Assembly: GCF_964340395.1 (NCBI RefSeq)
Contig: NC_135559.1
Location: 24,384,494 to 24,448,493, forward strand
Direction: 5' to 3'
Source of the DNA: Glandiceps talaboti
Lineage: Eukaryota > Hemichordata > Enteropneusta > Spengelidae
Length of the DNA: 64,000 nucleotides
Part shown: positions 12,173 through 24,800 of the stretch, piece by piece
Layout: every line of letters begins with the position of its first letter
Numbering within the stretch: the stretch's first letter is position 1
Notes under the pieces: model-generated
What the model was told of the DNA's origin: nothing
The model's input: the letters and a program-made list of their open reading frames with translations, nothing else
Databases searched by the model: none
Position numbers and translations under genes: made by a program

Positions 12173-12764
12173 TTATTTTATAGTTTTGCCAATTCCAGTG
12201 AATTTGTAGACCGAGAAACGCAAAACAACGTATAATATACACAGCGCTGAACATCGTCTGCCATGTTCGGCCCGGAAGCTGAATACTAATCATAGCGACA
12301 CACGTACGTACACGTACACACACATTTACACTTCAATGAACTGCTGTGAACACAAATTTGTTTCATGAATGCATTGTATTTTTAAGCAGTGGAAATGACA
12401 ATCATAAGTAACATGTTTACAAGTCTTCTGAATCATATGAATGGGTAGCTCAAGCAATAGACAGGAATGTCAATCGATCACGATCAATTTCCAAGGGTTT
12501 CCAGGGGTAGGGAACATTAATTGTCCAGAGTTTTCCAGAGAGGGTTTGAAATTTCAGGGATTTCAAGGACCGTTTGAACACTGACACATATACTGCAACA
12601 TTTAAACCCCCCCCCCCACACACACACACACTTACTGAAACATGTGTCTGTCTGTGTATGGCTGCATCACCATTTCCTAAAAAACGACTGCCTCAATTCA
12701 AAAGAAATTTGGTACACGTGTTCGTAGGGTAATGACAAGAACTGATTAGGTTTGGTAAACAAGC
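12173..12764. other. Intergenic interval, no gene seen
   Basis: Contains a CpG-containing stretch at 12200-12310 and a C-tract plus CA run at about 12605-12631. Nothing codes convincingly. Confidence 0.4.
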
Positions 12765-12965
12765 CATGAATATTAATGAGCAATTTTCATAATTAATGGT
12801 TTTTGGTAATTAGGCTATATCTCAAGAATGCACTCTTCAAGTTCAATATAATTTGGTACATACATTTGCCATACCTAAGCGCATCTGTCCTGAAAATATT
12901 ATCGATTTAGCTTTTAGTTTTAGTAAGTTATTGGCATATTTTCGGTAATTAGACGTGTACGTATA
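12765..12965 (-). repeat. Single reversed copy of the 145-bp dispersed repeat
   Basis: Contains TAATTAATGG, GGTAATTAGGCTATATCT, CAAGAATGCACTCTTCAA and ATAATTTGGTACATAC, which are reverse complements of the words in the array at 11100-11975. Confidence 0.8.
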
Positions 12966-13924
12966 TATGTAAATTTATCACATAAAAGAAAGTTGTTGTT
13001 TCTGGTCACAAAACGTCGTCTAAAGTGGTGTGACGATGCAATTTTTTTTTAATTGTTCATGATTAGTTCTGGAGGTATCTTCCATGAAGCAGCAGTTGAT
13101 GTAGGGAGAGTTATTTTGTATTTTCCCTTGGATCTGCACTGGCTGGACAAACACGAAAAAATATCAAAAGGGGATTTAAGTGATGCACACTGACCCGAAA
13201 CAATTCTATTTTTACTTGGCCTTAATAGATCGCATCTGCACGCAATCATGCTGGAGAATTTGCCTACATAACTTCATACCATCTCTTCACTATTTCATAA
13301 TTGAAAATCTTGTTTTTACTTCGATACTTCCGCGTCCGAGCAGCCTAGGAAGTTGCCGGTGAAAAATGTTCCAATGCCGATGAATTCTATAAATATCGAC
13401 ATTCAGCAGGTGACATTCTAAATTTACTGGTATATAAACAGTGAAATTTCAAATATTGCCCTTTTCTTGTTTTTCATTGGCTACTCCCGTTTGCCCCTGA
13501 CACTAGTGATGTTAAAGGTTTTAGTTCAACGTCTCCAGGGGTCGAAATAATGAAAAAATTTCGCTTGTCCACTGGGCAAGTAGAAAACAAAAAGTACTTG
13601 CCCAAATCTAAAAGTTCTTGCCCATTCCAAATAGTGGGGTATTTTTGTGTGGCTTACAAATGCACTGTTGTGATTGATTGCGCTTTCTTTTGTTTATTAT
13701 CAAAAAATGTCACTTTGAAAGTTTCTGTGGGTACTGAAAAGTTCTCTCCACAATAAACAGGTGTCCTAAATAATATTCTTACAGCATAGTATACAAATTT
13801 TTGCTCACTTGTAAAAAGTAGTGGTTAAAATAATGTTTTCAGCACTTTCATAAGCTATTAATATAAAAATTAACGTTGGTGTCGGTAGAATATATTATTA
13901 CTTTAAATTAAGCATTTGTATATT
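12966..13924. other. Intergenic, no gene supported
   Basis: An open frame at 13550-13756 contains a repeated CTTGCCCA-type word (CTTGTCCACTGGGCAAG, ACTTGCCCAAA, TTCTTGCCCATT). It has no recognisable domain or splice context and is left uncalled. Confidence 0.4.
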
Positions 13925-13927
13925 GAT

Positions 13928-14285
13928 AATTCTTTCGCTGAGCAAAGGCAAAACAGAAATAGGTCTATAGTTGCCAGTGTTCTCCACATCTCCCTTGTTA
14001 AAGATAGGAATAACACGGACAACTTTTAAATTGTCTGGGAATTCCTCTTTCGAAAAGTATAAATTTAACATATGGCATAGGGCCTCGCGATTTCGTCAGC
14101 CGAATCCCGAATAAATTTTACATTTATAATATTGTAAACAGTGGCTTTCCCAACATCTAGAGATAATAACATAAGTTTGACTTCTGGCTCAGTAATAGGT
14201 TGTAGAAAGAAAGATTTCTAATTTGAGTTATTCAAGTACGACATATGGTTGTCAGCTGTTGGATTTGAAGTGTCTATTTTTTTGG
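13928..14285 (-). pseudogene. Relic of a non-LTR retrotransposon reverse transcriptase
   Basis: On the minus strand a frame encodes ...FPDNLKVVRVIPIFNKG..., DVENTGNYRPISVLPLLS and ERIIN. This is the characteristic finger/palm start of LINE-type reverse transcriptases, with the YRPIS block at about 13955-13975. Further upstream (about 14050-14280) words such as QPITEPEV, FIRDSADEIARP and LDVGKA fit the region that precedes this block, but they are separated by stop codons and frame changes. The catalytic YADD region is absent from the window. Host function is not expected; it is a dead fragment. The exact clade (for example Jockey-, CR1- or RTE-like) cannot be assigned from so short a piece. 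Confidence 0.85.
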
Positions 14286-14394
14286 CAAGGTTAGGTCCAA
14301 TATTTAAAACAAAAACAAACAAACAACAACAACTGAAAGACAATTTGGTGAGATATTTCTAGGAGTGTTATTCTTCTGATTTTCTTCAAAGTTT

Positions 14395-15010
14395 TTTGAC
14401 ACAATTGGCCCCAGCAACCATGACCACTCCCTTAGCAACAACCAAATGGCAGTATATTTTGGTCATATAACATCATCATCTGGTAGTCGTGTAAACATTC
14501 AAAAACTATGCAAATTTCCCTAGCAACCATGACCACGCCCATAGCAACTGCCAAACGGTAGTGTATTTCGCAAAGATAAACAAGGATTCTTGGACAGGTG
14601 AACAAACATTAAAAAAGTGTATACAAATATGCCTAGCAATACGACCACGCCCATATCAACAGCCAAATGATCAGATATATTGCAAAGATAACAATGGAGA
14701 TTAATAGACAAATGAATAAAACATTCAAAAAATGCATGTAAATGTGCCTAGCAACACGACCCCGCCCATAGCAACGGCTAAATGATCACGTATATTGCAA
14801 AGATATCATCAGGGATTCATAGACAAATGAACAAATGTCTAGTAACATAGCAACAGCCAAATGATTGGGTATATTGCAAAGATAACAACAGGGTTGGATA
14901 GGCAACTGGATAGTCATTTAGCAAATGAACACCTATTATTAGCATGGACTAGCATATGGATAAACATTTTAAAAACTGTACAGTTGTGCTACAATGCCAT
15001 TGGCGCCATT
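14395..15010 (+). repeat. Diverged repeat of about 120 bp, five copies, with CCTAGCAAC and CACGCCCATAGCAAC boxes
   Basis: Copies begin near 14408, 14520, 14630, 14745 and 14840. Shared words: CCTAGCAACCATGACCACGC, CCATAGCAACAGCCAAATGA, TATATTGCAAAGATAAC and AACAAACATTAAAA-like. The array opens with GACACAATTGGCCCCAGCAA and closes with a 130-bp segment (14892-15018) that recurs at 16573-16702. The paired GTTGCTA/CCTAGCAAC words look like RFX X-box half sites; this is resemblance only. Confidence 0.8.
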
Positions 15011-15535
15011 TTTAGTAATTAAGCTATGTCTTTGGAACGCATACTTCAAATTCAATATAATTTGGTACATACTTTAACAAAGTACATATGTGCTATAAAT
15101 TGTGTTGAGTTAACTTAAAGCTTTAATGAATAATTAGCATAATTAATGAGTTTCGGTAATTAGGATATATCTTAAGAATACATACTTCAATTTCAATACA
15201 ATTTAGTACATACGTTAAACATAACAAAGCGCATATGTCCTATAAAGTTTGTTGATATAACTTACAGTTTTAATGAATATTTGCATAATTAATAATTTTA
15301 GGTAACTAGGCTATATCTTAAGAATGAAACTTCAAATTGCATGTAATGTGGTACATATATCAACCATGACAATGCTCACCTGCCCTATGAAGTTTGTTGA
15401 TATAACTTTACTTTTAATGAGTAATTTGAATAATCAAATATTTACAGTAATTAAGCTATATGCACAAATTTTATTTAACTGGGGACATCCATCAACCATA
15501 ACAAATCGTATGTGTCTGATGTAGTTGTTTATATA
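15011..15535 (-). repeat. Reversed array of the 145-bp dispersed repeat, about four copies
   Basis: Copies start near 15012, 15152, 15298 and 15445 with GTAATTAAGCTATGTCTT or similar. They contain AATTTGGTACATAC, GCATATGTCCTATAAAGTTT and GTTGATATAACTTA. The orientation is opposite to 11100-11975. Confidence 0.85.
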
Positions 15536-15584
15536 GTTTTAGCACAATGGAACTGAGGTTCGGTAGTGCTATAGGCATGGTGAA

Positions 15585-15587
<3 letters not shown>

Positions 15588-15654
<67 letters not shown>
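15588..15654. repeat. (GT)n microsatellite
   Basis: A pure GT run of about 66 bp immediately 5' of the dispersed module that begins AGACCAGACCAATTGCCTTG. Confidence 0.97.
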
Positions 15655-15657
<3 letters not shown>

Positions 15658-16400
15658 CCAGACCAATTGCCTTGGTATTATGGTGGGGGCATTACTTAGG
15701 GCGTGTAAATGGGAAAATGAAAATGATCACATCAGAGATGTGTGTTTGGGGTAAAAAAATGTTATTTTTTATCAAGAGACAGTGACATGCATTGCAAATT
15801 AGATCTAAAAATGTGCCTTTTTGGTTAAAAATCAGTAATTCCAAATTTAAACTACAGAGCAGATTTGACTAAAATTTGGTAGGAGCATTCTTAGGGCTGT
15901 TTAGTTTAAGAATTATTCGTGACGTGATGGTCCCATCAGTGATATGCCAATTAGGGCTAAAAATGTGTCTTTTTGGTCAAGAGTCTATAATTCCAAAATT
16001 AATGAGCAGATGGGGCTGAGATTTGGTGGGAACGTTCTAAGGGGTGTTTAGATTAAGATGTATTCTTGATATGATGGTCCCATCAGTGATATGCCAATTA
16101 GGGCTAAAAATGTGTCTTATTGGTCAAGAGTCTATAATTCCAAAATTAATGAGCAGATTGGGCTGAGATTTGGTGGGAACGTTCTAATGAGCAAATTAGG
16201 GCTAAAATGTGTCTTTTTGGCCAAAAATCAGCATATAAAACTACTGAGCAGATGTGTATATGAAGATGTAGTCACAATATGATCATCCCATCAGTAATAT
16301 GCAAAATAGGTCTAAACATCTCATTTTTGGTCAAAAACTTATATCTTGAAAACTACATGGTGAATGTTGCCGAAACTTGTTATGGATGTTTCTGGAGGTG
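15655..16400 (+). repeat. Diverged repeat of about 120-170 bp, five copies, related to 2700-2960
   Basis: Recurrent words: AGGGCTAAAAATGTGTCTTT, TTGGTCAAGAGTCTATAATT, GAGCAGAT, ATTTGGTGGGAACGTTC, GATGGTCCCATCAGTGATAT and TGCCAATTAGGG. One block (15925-16075) is followed by a nearly exact but shortened copy (16076-16200). Confidence 0.85.
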
Positions 16401-16424
16401 TTATCTGCAGTTTTTATTCAAAGT

Positions 16425-16705
16425 ATTTTGACACAACTGGCTCTACCAACCATTGCTGCGCCCTTAGCAACAGTGAAGTGATAATGCATATTACAAGGAT
16501 AACAACATAGACAGCTAGTTAAGTGACCACGCCCATAGCAACAGCCAAATGATCGCGTATATTGCAAAGATAACAACAGGGTTGGATAGACAACTGGATA
16601 GTCATTTAGCAAATGAACACCTATACCTAGCATGGATCAGCATGTGGATAAACATTTTTAAAACTGTAGTTGTGCTACAACACCATTGGCGGTATTTTTT
16701 AAACA
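16425..16705 (+). repeat. Second copy of the CACGCCCATAGCAAC repeat
   Basis: Opens with TTGACACAACTGGCTCTACC (compare 14397) and contains ACCACGCCCATAGCAACAGC. It ends with GGTTGGATAGACAACTGGAT...CACCATTGGCGG, almost the same as 14892-15018. The two copies bracket the region 14.4-16.7 kb. Confidence 0.8.
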
Positions 16706-16775
16706 ACTCAGACGTTTTCAGGCATGTCAACTGCTTACAATGTTGCTCTGCTGTCACAAAGAAATGTAGCTATAT

Positions 16776-16804
16776 ATTGTTGTTGTTGATGATGATGTTG
16801 TTGG

Positions 16805-16838
<34 letters not shown>

Positions 16839-16840
16839 AT

Positions 16841-16914
<74 letters not shown>
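16776..16914. repeat. (TTG)n/(ATG)n trinucleotide microsatellite
   Basis: TTG repeats followed by a run of about 25 GAT/ATG triplets. The Met-rich and Ile/Asn-rich frames on the two strands are by-products. Confidence 0.97.
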
Positions 16915-16916
<2 letters not shown>

Positions 16917-17129
16917 ATCGGTGTTTCTTAATAATTTTTTGCCGAGGCAGACGATACACGATGGTTGAGACTCACAACTAGTACATATGTTGACCTTTTG
17001 CCCGGGATGTGTCGAAGATAATGGCGATGAATCACAGCGCAGACATCGTGTCTGTGATCTATGGGTTGTGGAATCCCTTCCCGTCTGATGTAAATGTATC
17101 AAGTGTCCTTTCAGATAAAACAAACATAA

Positions 17130-17290
17130 AACGATGTTTGACCAACTGTACCTCTTAGCCTGTCTCAAACTGTGCTAAAACTACCTACTAGCAGCAAGTT
17201 TCTCTATTGATCACAGTGTAATCTTTCAATGTTTAATTGTAAACAAATTGTTAATAAGACCAAGACTGGCTAGTCACTACACATGTATAC

Positions 17291-17357
<67 letters not shown>

Positions 17358-17625
17358 TCACTGTAAACAAACAACTCCAACATTTGTTGTTAAATTAGCA
17401 ACTAGAACACAATACAACATTGCAACGTTGTTCATTATACCAGATTAGATATCCCAGAGTGTCTGCCATCCTGAAGACTGTATTAAAACTCCACTGGTAA
17501 AATGTACACTAATTAAACATCAGGGAGTGAAAGATTACACTGTGATAAATAGAGAAAATAGGTAGTCGGTATTTTAGCACAGCTTGAGACAGGCTAAGAG
17601 GTAAAGTTGGTCGAACATTGTTGTA
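17130..17625. repeat. Inverted repeat, arms about 95 bp, spacer about 300 bp with a CA microsatellite
   Basis: The left arm (17130-17230) contains TGACCAACTGTACCTCTTAG and CCTGTCTCAAACTGTGCT, and ends TCACAGTGTAATCTTTCA. The right arm (17525-17625) is the reverse complement with about 15-20 % differences. The spacer contains (CA)n at 17293-17352. This may be an old foldback element or two inverted copies of one repeat. Confidence 0.75.
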
Positions 17626-20230
17626 ATCGTACGCGTAATCGTTAAATTACTTCAGGAAACGAGGCATTGTGCAATATCTTACCCACAACTCTCTCTGATT
17701 GGTATGCTTGGAAGTTCCTTATTTTATAACTTCTTCAATAACCCATATTTGTCAACATTTTAAGCATAGTAATTACGTTTAATTAATATGTAACAAAAGT
17801 ACGTTTGGGAATCAAAAATAAAGTTCTAAATTTTGCATAAAATGTGTAAATGAAACGTACTGTGAATAAAACACTTCAATGTCAAAGTATCAATAACTTG
17901 GGTAGACAGTGTGAGTGATGAGTTTTAATATGTAAATTTCTTTTGCCATACCTATTCAAATAAATCTATATCTTTGGCAAACACATTAACAGGTGCATAT
18001 ATTTTCCTTAGTTTTGTGGAAGATATTTTGCATGTCTTTCAAGAAAATCTGTTGACAAATGTCTAAAATTGCATTGATACCAGAACCAATGAAAATATAT
18101 ATTCAGAAACTCGTCAGTGTCAATTCTACTTTTTGAAAATGGCAAAAATATTCTTACAAAATCCTGTACACAGGTGAGATTTGTCTGACTTCAAGGAGCT
18201 GATGTCCAACAGTACAAATCAGAGAGAGTTATGGGTAAAATCTTCTACAGTGCCAGGGCTTTTAAAATTTAGGAGGATGTCCTCTGTTGCGGTCAATGAC
18301 CTGTAAACGTGAACGGATTATGTTCTAGTCAACGCTGCAGACTAGTAATATTGTTACCGGTACAAGTCACTCCTTTATTAGCAATTCTTCAGACACGCGC
18401 CAAGATTCGTTGTTTTGTCACATATTTGATGCGATTCAGTTCTATTTGATGCGATTCAGTTCTTTTTCTGTGAATCATCGGAGACAACGATATAATGCTT
18501 TGACCATAAATCATAATTGTTGAATAAATGAAGTAAATCATGTCTGAGCTTATCCTTATAACTATAATTCAATTTATTCTGGTATGATAGAATAAGAAGG
18601 TCGAACTGGCTGATTCAATACTGTAAGATAAGATGTGCATGCTATTAAAATACTGTTTGTTTTGAGCAAATCTCAAACCAGTAATACTGATGTCCATTCA
18701 TAATGACTAAATATAATATAACCTAGTATAGAATGTGTCAGATCAGTTTTATGGTCGATTTAACTTTGAGAAACAGGAGGAGTCAAGGAAACACTCACCA
18801 GCAACCCCTGAGGGTATTAATTACAGGAACGATATACAACATACTCATTGTCATGGTACGTGGGACGGTACGTGTAGGGGATTGTAATAAAACATAGACA
18901 ATATTATTAATGACTTTTTGAATCACTGCTCGCTACCACATGGTCATTTTTTATGGCATGTGTGCAAATTGCGTGAACCGTGGTCGACTTCAAGCTTGTG
19001 ATCACCTTGGGATGATCACGTGACTACAGAGGACGTCAATATTGTGAATGCTTAGACATAAATATAAATAACGCGTTAATTAAATTATTCATCTCCCAAA
19101 CCAACTCCCTTTTTACAGACTATACGAAGGTTAATTTCTCGAATATAAAAGAATTGATGAGGACCACGTAGCTTTGTTTGGCAATATATAGTGAAGTACG
19201 TGCGTTTAAAGTGAATAGGAGTACTCAAGCAATATTGAAGACAAGGTCACTGCAATACCGTTCATTAACAGATGATTGATGGCGTTATCCATGTCCTTAT
19301 TTGTCTGTTGCCCTAATTTTGATATTAAAATTATCAGATCTAACACTCAAAGGCAATACATATATCACCTCAAGTACCCCCCCCCCCCGCCAAATCACGT
19401 CCTCTGGTATCATAGCAGTAAAAGGACTTGGGTGTATTGTTATTTGGGCGTGATGATCGGGAGAATACATTTAGCGTCCGAATGTGAACGCTAATGTAAT
19501 AAATTACACTACCACCAACATGCATTTACGTGAAAAACAAAGCAGACGTGACGAATTACTTTTGATGGCTAGCTAAATGTAAGATTATTATGACATTACT
19601 CGCTAAAAAATAATGCTCCCACATCCGCACTAAATGGTTCGACCCGACCATAGACCCTTCACATCACTTTATCAATCCTCGGATTCTCAATTTAATGGCC
19701 AACGTTGACAGGGTATGGGTATATGAATATCTTCGACCCCCCACGACCGGAAGAATTCATATACAGCCGCAGGTGCTCGTGACCTGAAATGACCCCCCCC
19801 CCCCCCAATAGCAACAATGTTAAAGACCTTCCCAGTGAAGGTCGTTTCGTACAAGGACACTGCAGTGGAGGGAAATTTATGATCGTTAATTTTCACCTGT
19901 TGTGGTATTCCTGATATATTAAAACTATAGAAACTATTATAGTGCCTAGTGAATATAATTCATTTTTAAGTTGGCAATTTTTTTATTCCATTAATTAATT
20001 AAGTAGTAAACACGATATAAAGTTCTCGCCATACGATTTCTATCTTTTCCCGTAATTAATTAATTATATCCATTTTGTCAAATGTTGTTGTCATATCATC
20101 ACTCTGTTTTCTTTAACTAGTATGTTGTATTTAAGAGTGTTCTGAGAAATCAATTATTGCAGTCTACCTTTTAAAAAGAATTTTCAGTTTATTTTTCCTA
20201 TTCCTCGCAATTAACGATAGTTATCTGGAC
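17626..20230. other. Long intergenic interval, no gene supported
   Basis: A short inverted repeat is present: ACCCACAACTCTCTCTGATT near 17692 and the reverse complement near 18212-18240. A 22-bp direct repeat at about 18427-18462 (TTTGATGCGATTCAGTTCT) and C-tracts at 19378 and 19795 are also seen. A minus-strand frame ending near 19699 has a protein-like tail but no start or splice evidence. Confidence 0.5.
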
Positions 20231-20312
20231 GTGAGTGAGTGAGTGAGTGACTGAGTGAGTGAGTGACTGAGTGACTGAGTGAGTGAGTGAGCGAGCGAGT
20301 GAGCGAGTGAGT
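20231..20312. repeat. (GAGT)n microsatellite
   Basis: Tetranucleotide run with GACT and GAGC variants. Confidence 0.95.
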
Positions 20313-20600
20313 GTATACAGCAAATATAAAAAAAAATACTTTGAAATGGTGTCCTTGTCAGTAGGTCAGTACGTTTAATAAATGTGATGACATTACGGCG
20401 CCTTTAATATTGACCTAAATAACTTTCCTAATCACTTTGTTGACTTGTGTGGTTCCTTAAATCACTATACATCGTGTTAACCTATAACACAGATTTCATC
20501 TATTTTTATCCAATGGACTTGGATGAACAACTTATCGCCGTGTTTACCTTGAAATGATTTGGAGGTTTTTTTGTCCGATACTGAGTTGTCACGTATAGTC

Positions 20601-21200
20601 AAATAGCCTAATTTGATGATAATTTCCACACGTTATTATCAAATAGCCTACTTTGATGATAATTTCCACACGTTATTATCAAATAGCCTACTTTGATGAT
20701 AATTTCCACATGTTATTATCAAATAGCCTACTTTGATGATAATTTCCACACGTTATTATCAAATAGCCTACTTTGATGATAATTTCCACACGTTATTATC
20801 AAATAGCCTACTTTGATGATAATTTCCACACGTTATTATCAAATAGCCTACTTTGATGATAATTTCCACACGTTATTATCAAATAGCCTACTTTGATGAT
20901 AATTTCCACACGTTATTATCAAATAGCCGACGTTGATGATAATTTCCACACGTTATTATCAAATAGCCTACTTTGATGATAATTTCCACACGTTATTATC
21001 AAATAGCCTACTTTGATGATAATTTCCACACGTTATTATCAAATAGCCTACTTTGATGATAATTTCCACACGTTATTATCAAATAGCCTACTTTGATGAT
21101 AATTTCCACACGTTATTATCAAATAGCCTAATTTGATGATAATTTCCACATGTTATTATCAAATAGGTTACTTTGATGATAATTTCCATACGTTATTATC
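20601..21200 (+). repeat. 40-bp satellite, exactly 15 units
   Basis: The unit is AAATAGCCTACTTTGATGAT then AATTTCCACACGTTATTATC. The array spans 600 bp without indels. The outermost units carry most of the differences (AATTTG for CTTTG at both ends, GGTTAC in the last), and the interior is almost invariant. This is the pattern expected from unequal exchange that homogenises the middle. The sequence is unrelated to the 40-bp satellite at 1-752. Confidence 0.98.
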
Positions 21201-21812
21201 AATCGCTTTCACCTACATGTACTTCCTAACTTCATTTTAACACAAGGGTACTTGGAGACGCCATGAACACAGCAAACCAAAGTAATTCCCCCCCCCCCCC
21301 TAATTTGTTTTGCTAAGTAATTTCTATAACAGTGAGTGATCGCCAACCCACAAATTTGATACAACTATTTTCTTCACCCAACTTTTTTTTACGAATATGG
21401 GTCTTAGATGATGATGTAAACATATTGTCATGGTTACAGTGCAAAGAATCTCTGACCAAGAAAACTCTCTGAAGAAATGTTCAGTTTAAATCTTTTGATC
21501 GTACTTCCTATGAGATACGATGACTTGGTTGACTTTATTCATTGGTTCAAAATGACGCATTCCGCCAATCTGTTCGGAGTGACCTTTGGCCTTTCCCTTT
21601 GAGAGCAAGGACAATGTGAATTTTATAAATCAATATACCGCTGTTATCGCAGTTGTCGTTCCAGTAACTTTCAATTTTTAACGGTCGAAGGACACGCATG
21701 GTGTTCTCTCGTTCCTCGTGGTATGCATAAAGGTGAATGTCCTCGATACATTTATCGACATCTCGTTATAGAGACGTCTTGAAAAAGGCTCACCCAGGTG
21801 CAATAATGCAAT
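21201..21812. other. Short unique interval between two satellites
   Basis: No gene found. Contains a C-tract at about 21289-21300. Confidence 0.5.
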
Positions 21813-24800
21813 AATATCAATTAATGCCATGGTTTTGATATATCAATTAATGCCATGGTTTTGATATATTAATTAATGCCATGGTTTTGATATATCAATT
21901 AATGCCATGGTTTTGATATATTAATTAATGCCATGGTTTTGATATATCAATTGATGCCATGGTTTTGATATATCAATTAATGCCATGGTTTTGATATATT
22001 AATTAATGCCATGGTTTTGATATATCAATTAATGCCATGGTTTTGATATATTAATTAATGCCATGGTTTTGATATATCAATTAATGCCATGGTTTTGATA
22101 TATTAATTAATGCCATGGTTTTGATATATCAATTAATGCCATGGTTTTGATATATTAATTAATGCCATGGTTTTGATATATCAATTGATGCCATGGTTTT
22201 GATATATCAATTAATGCCATGGTTTTGATATATTAATTAATGCCATGGTTTTGATATATCAATTAATGCCATGGTTTTGATATATTAATTAATGCCATGG
22301 TTTTGATATATTAATTAATGCCATGGTTTTGATATATCAATTAATGCCATGGTTTTGATATATTAATTAATGCCATGGTTTTGATATATCAATTAATGCC
22401 ATGGTTTTGATATATCAATTAATGCCATGGTTTTGATATATTAATTAATGCCATGGTTTTGATATATTAATTAATGCCATGGTTTTGATATATTAATTAA
22501 TGCCATGGTTTTGATATATTAATTAATGCCATGGTTTTGATATATTAATTAATGCCATGGTTTTGATATATTAATTAATGCCATGGTTTTGATATATTAA
22601 TTAATGCCATGGTTTTGATATATTAATTAATGCCATGGTTTTGATATATCAATTAATGCCATGGTTTTGATATATTAATTAATGCCATGGTTTTGATATA
22701 TTAATTAATGCCATGGTTTTGATATATCAATTAATGCCATGGTTTTGATATATTAATTAATGCCATGGTTTTGATATATCAATTAATGCCATGGTTTTGA
22801 TATATCAATTAATGCCATGGTTTTGATATATCAATTAATGCCATGGTTTTGATATATCAATTAATGCCATGGTTTTGATATATTAATTAATGCCATGGTT
22901 TTGATATATCAATTAATGCCATGGTTTTGATATATCAATTAATGCCATGGTTTTGATATATCAATTAATGCCATGGTTTTGATATATTAATTAATGCCAT
23001 GGTTTTGATATATTAATTAATGCCATGGTTTTGATATATTAATTAATGCCATGGTTTTGATATATTAATTAATGCCATGGTTTTGATATATTAATTAATG
23101 CCATGGTTTTGATATATTAATTAATGCCATGGTTTTGATATATTAATTAATGCCATGGTTTTGATATATCAATTAATGCCATGGTTTTGATATATCAATT
23201 AATGCCATGGTTTTGATATATCAATTAATGCCATGGTTTTGATATATTAATTAATGCCATGGTTTTGATATATCAATTAATGCCATGGTTTTGATATATC
23301 AATTAATGCCATGGTTTTGATATATTAATTAATGCCATGGTTTTGATATATCAATTAATGCCATGGTTTTGATATATCAATTAATGCCATGGTTTTGATA
23401 TATCAATTAATGCCTTGGTTTTGATATATCAATTAATGCCATGGTTTTGACATATTAATTAATGCAATGGTTTTGATATATCAATTAATGCCATGGTTTT
23501 GATATATTAATTAATGCCATGGTTTTGATATATTAATTAATGCCATGGTTTTGATATATCAATTAATGCCTTGGTTTTGATATATCAATTAATGCCATGG
23601 TTTTGATATATTAATTAATGCCATGGTTTTGATTAATTAATGCCATGGTTTTGATATATCAATTGATACCATGGTTTTGATATATTAATTAATGCCATGG
23701 TTTTGATATATTAATTAATGCCATGGTTTTGATATATCAATTAATGCCATGGTTTTGATATATCAATTAATGCCATGGTTTTGATATATCAATTAATGCC
23801 ATGTTTTTGATATATTAATTAATGCCATGGTTTTGATATATCAATTAATGCCATGGTTTTGATATATCAATTAATGCCATGGTTTTGATATATCAATTAA
23901 TGCCACGGTTTTGATATATTAATTAATGCCACGGTTTTGACATATCAATTAATGCCATGGTTTTGATATATCAATTAATGCCATGGTTTTGATATATCAA
24001 TTAATGCCACGGTTTTGACATATCAATTAATGCCATGGTTTTGACATATCAATTAATGCCATGGTTTTGATATATTAATTGATACCATGGTTTTGATATA
24101 TTAATTAATGCCATGGTTTTGATATATTAATTAATGCAATGGTTTTGATATATTAATTAATGCCATGGTTTTGATATATTAATTAATGCCATGGTTTTGA
24201 TATATCAATTGATGCCATGGTTTTGATATATTAATTAATGCCATGGTTTTGATATATTAATTAATGCCATGGTTTTGATATATTAATTAATGCCATGGTT
24301 TTGATATATCAATTAATGCCATAGTTTTGATATATCAATTAATGCCATGGTTTTGATATATCAATTGATGCCATGGTTTTGATATATCAATTAATGCAAT
24401 GGTTTTGATATATTAATTAATGCCATAGTTTTGATATATCAATTAATGCCATGGTTTTGATATATTAATTAATGCCATGGTTTTGATATATTAATTAATG
24501 CAATGGTTTTGATATATCAATAAATGCCATGGTTTTGATATATTAATTAATGCCATGGTTTTGATATATTAATTAATGCCATGGTTTTGATATATCAATT
24601 GATGCCATGGTTTTGATATATCAATTAATGCCATGGTTTTGATATATTAATTAATGCCATGGTTTTGATATATTAATTAATGCCATAGTTTTGATATATT
24701 AATTAATGCCATGTTTTTGATATATCAATAAATGCCATGGTTTTGATATATTAATTAATGCCATGGTTTTGATATATTAATTAATGCCATGGTTTTGATA

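Noticed and set aside
16549-17168. Met-, Ile- and Asn-rich open frames around the TTG/ATG run
   Set aside because: Microsatellite by-products on both strands. The Cys-containing part at 16930-17160 has no recognisable domain or splice support.
19687-19896. Minus-strand frame with a protein-like tail (SRAPAAVYEFFRSWGVED)
   Set aside because: Runs through a poly-G tract with no start, clear acceptor or partner exon. It could be an exon remnant but cannot be supported.
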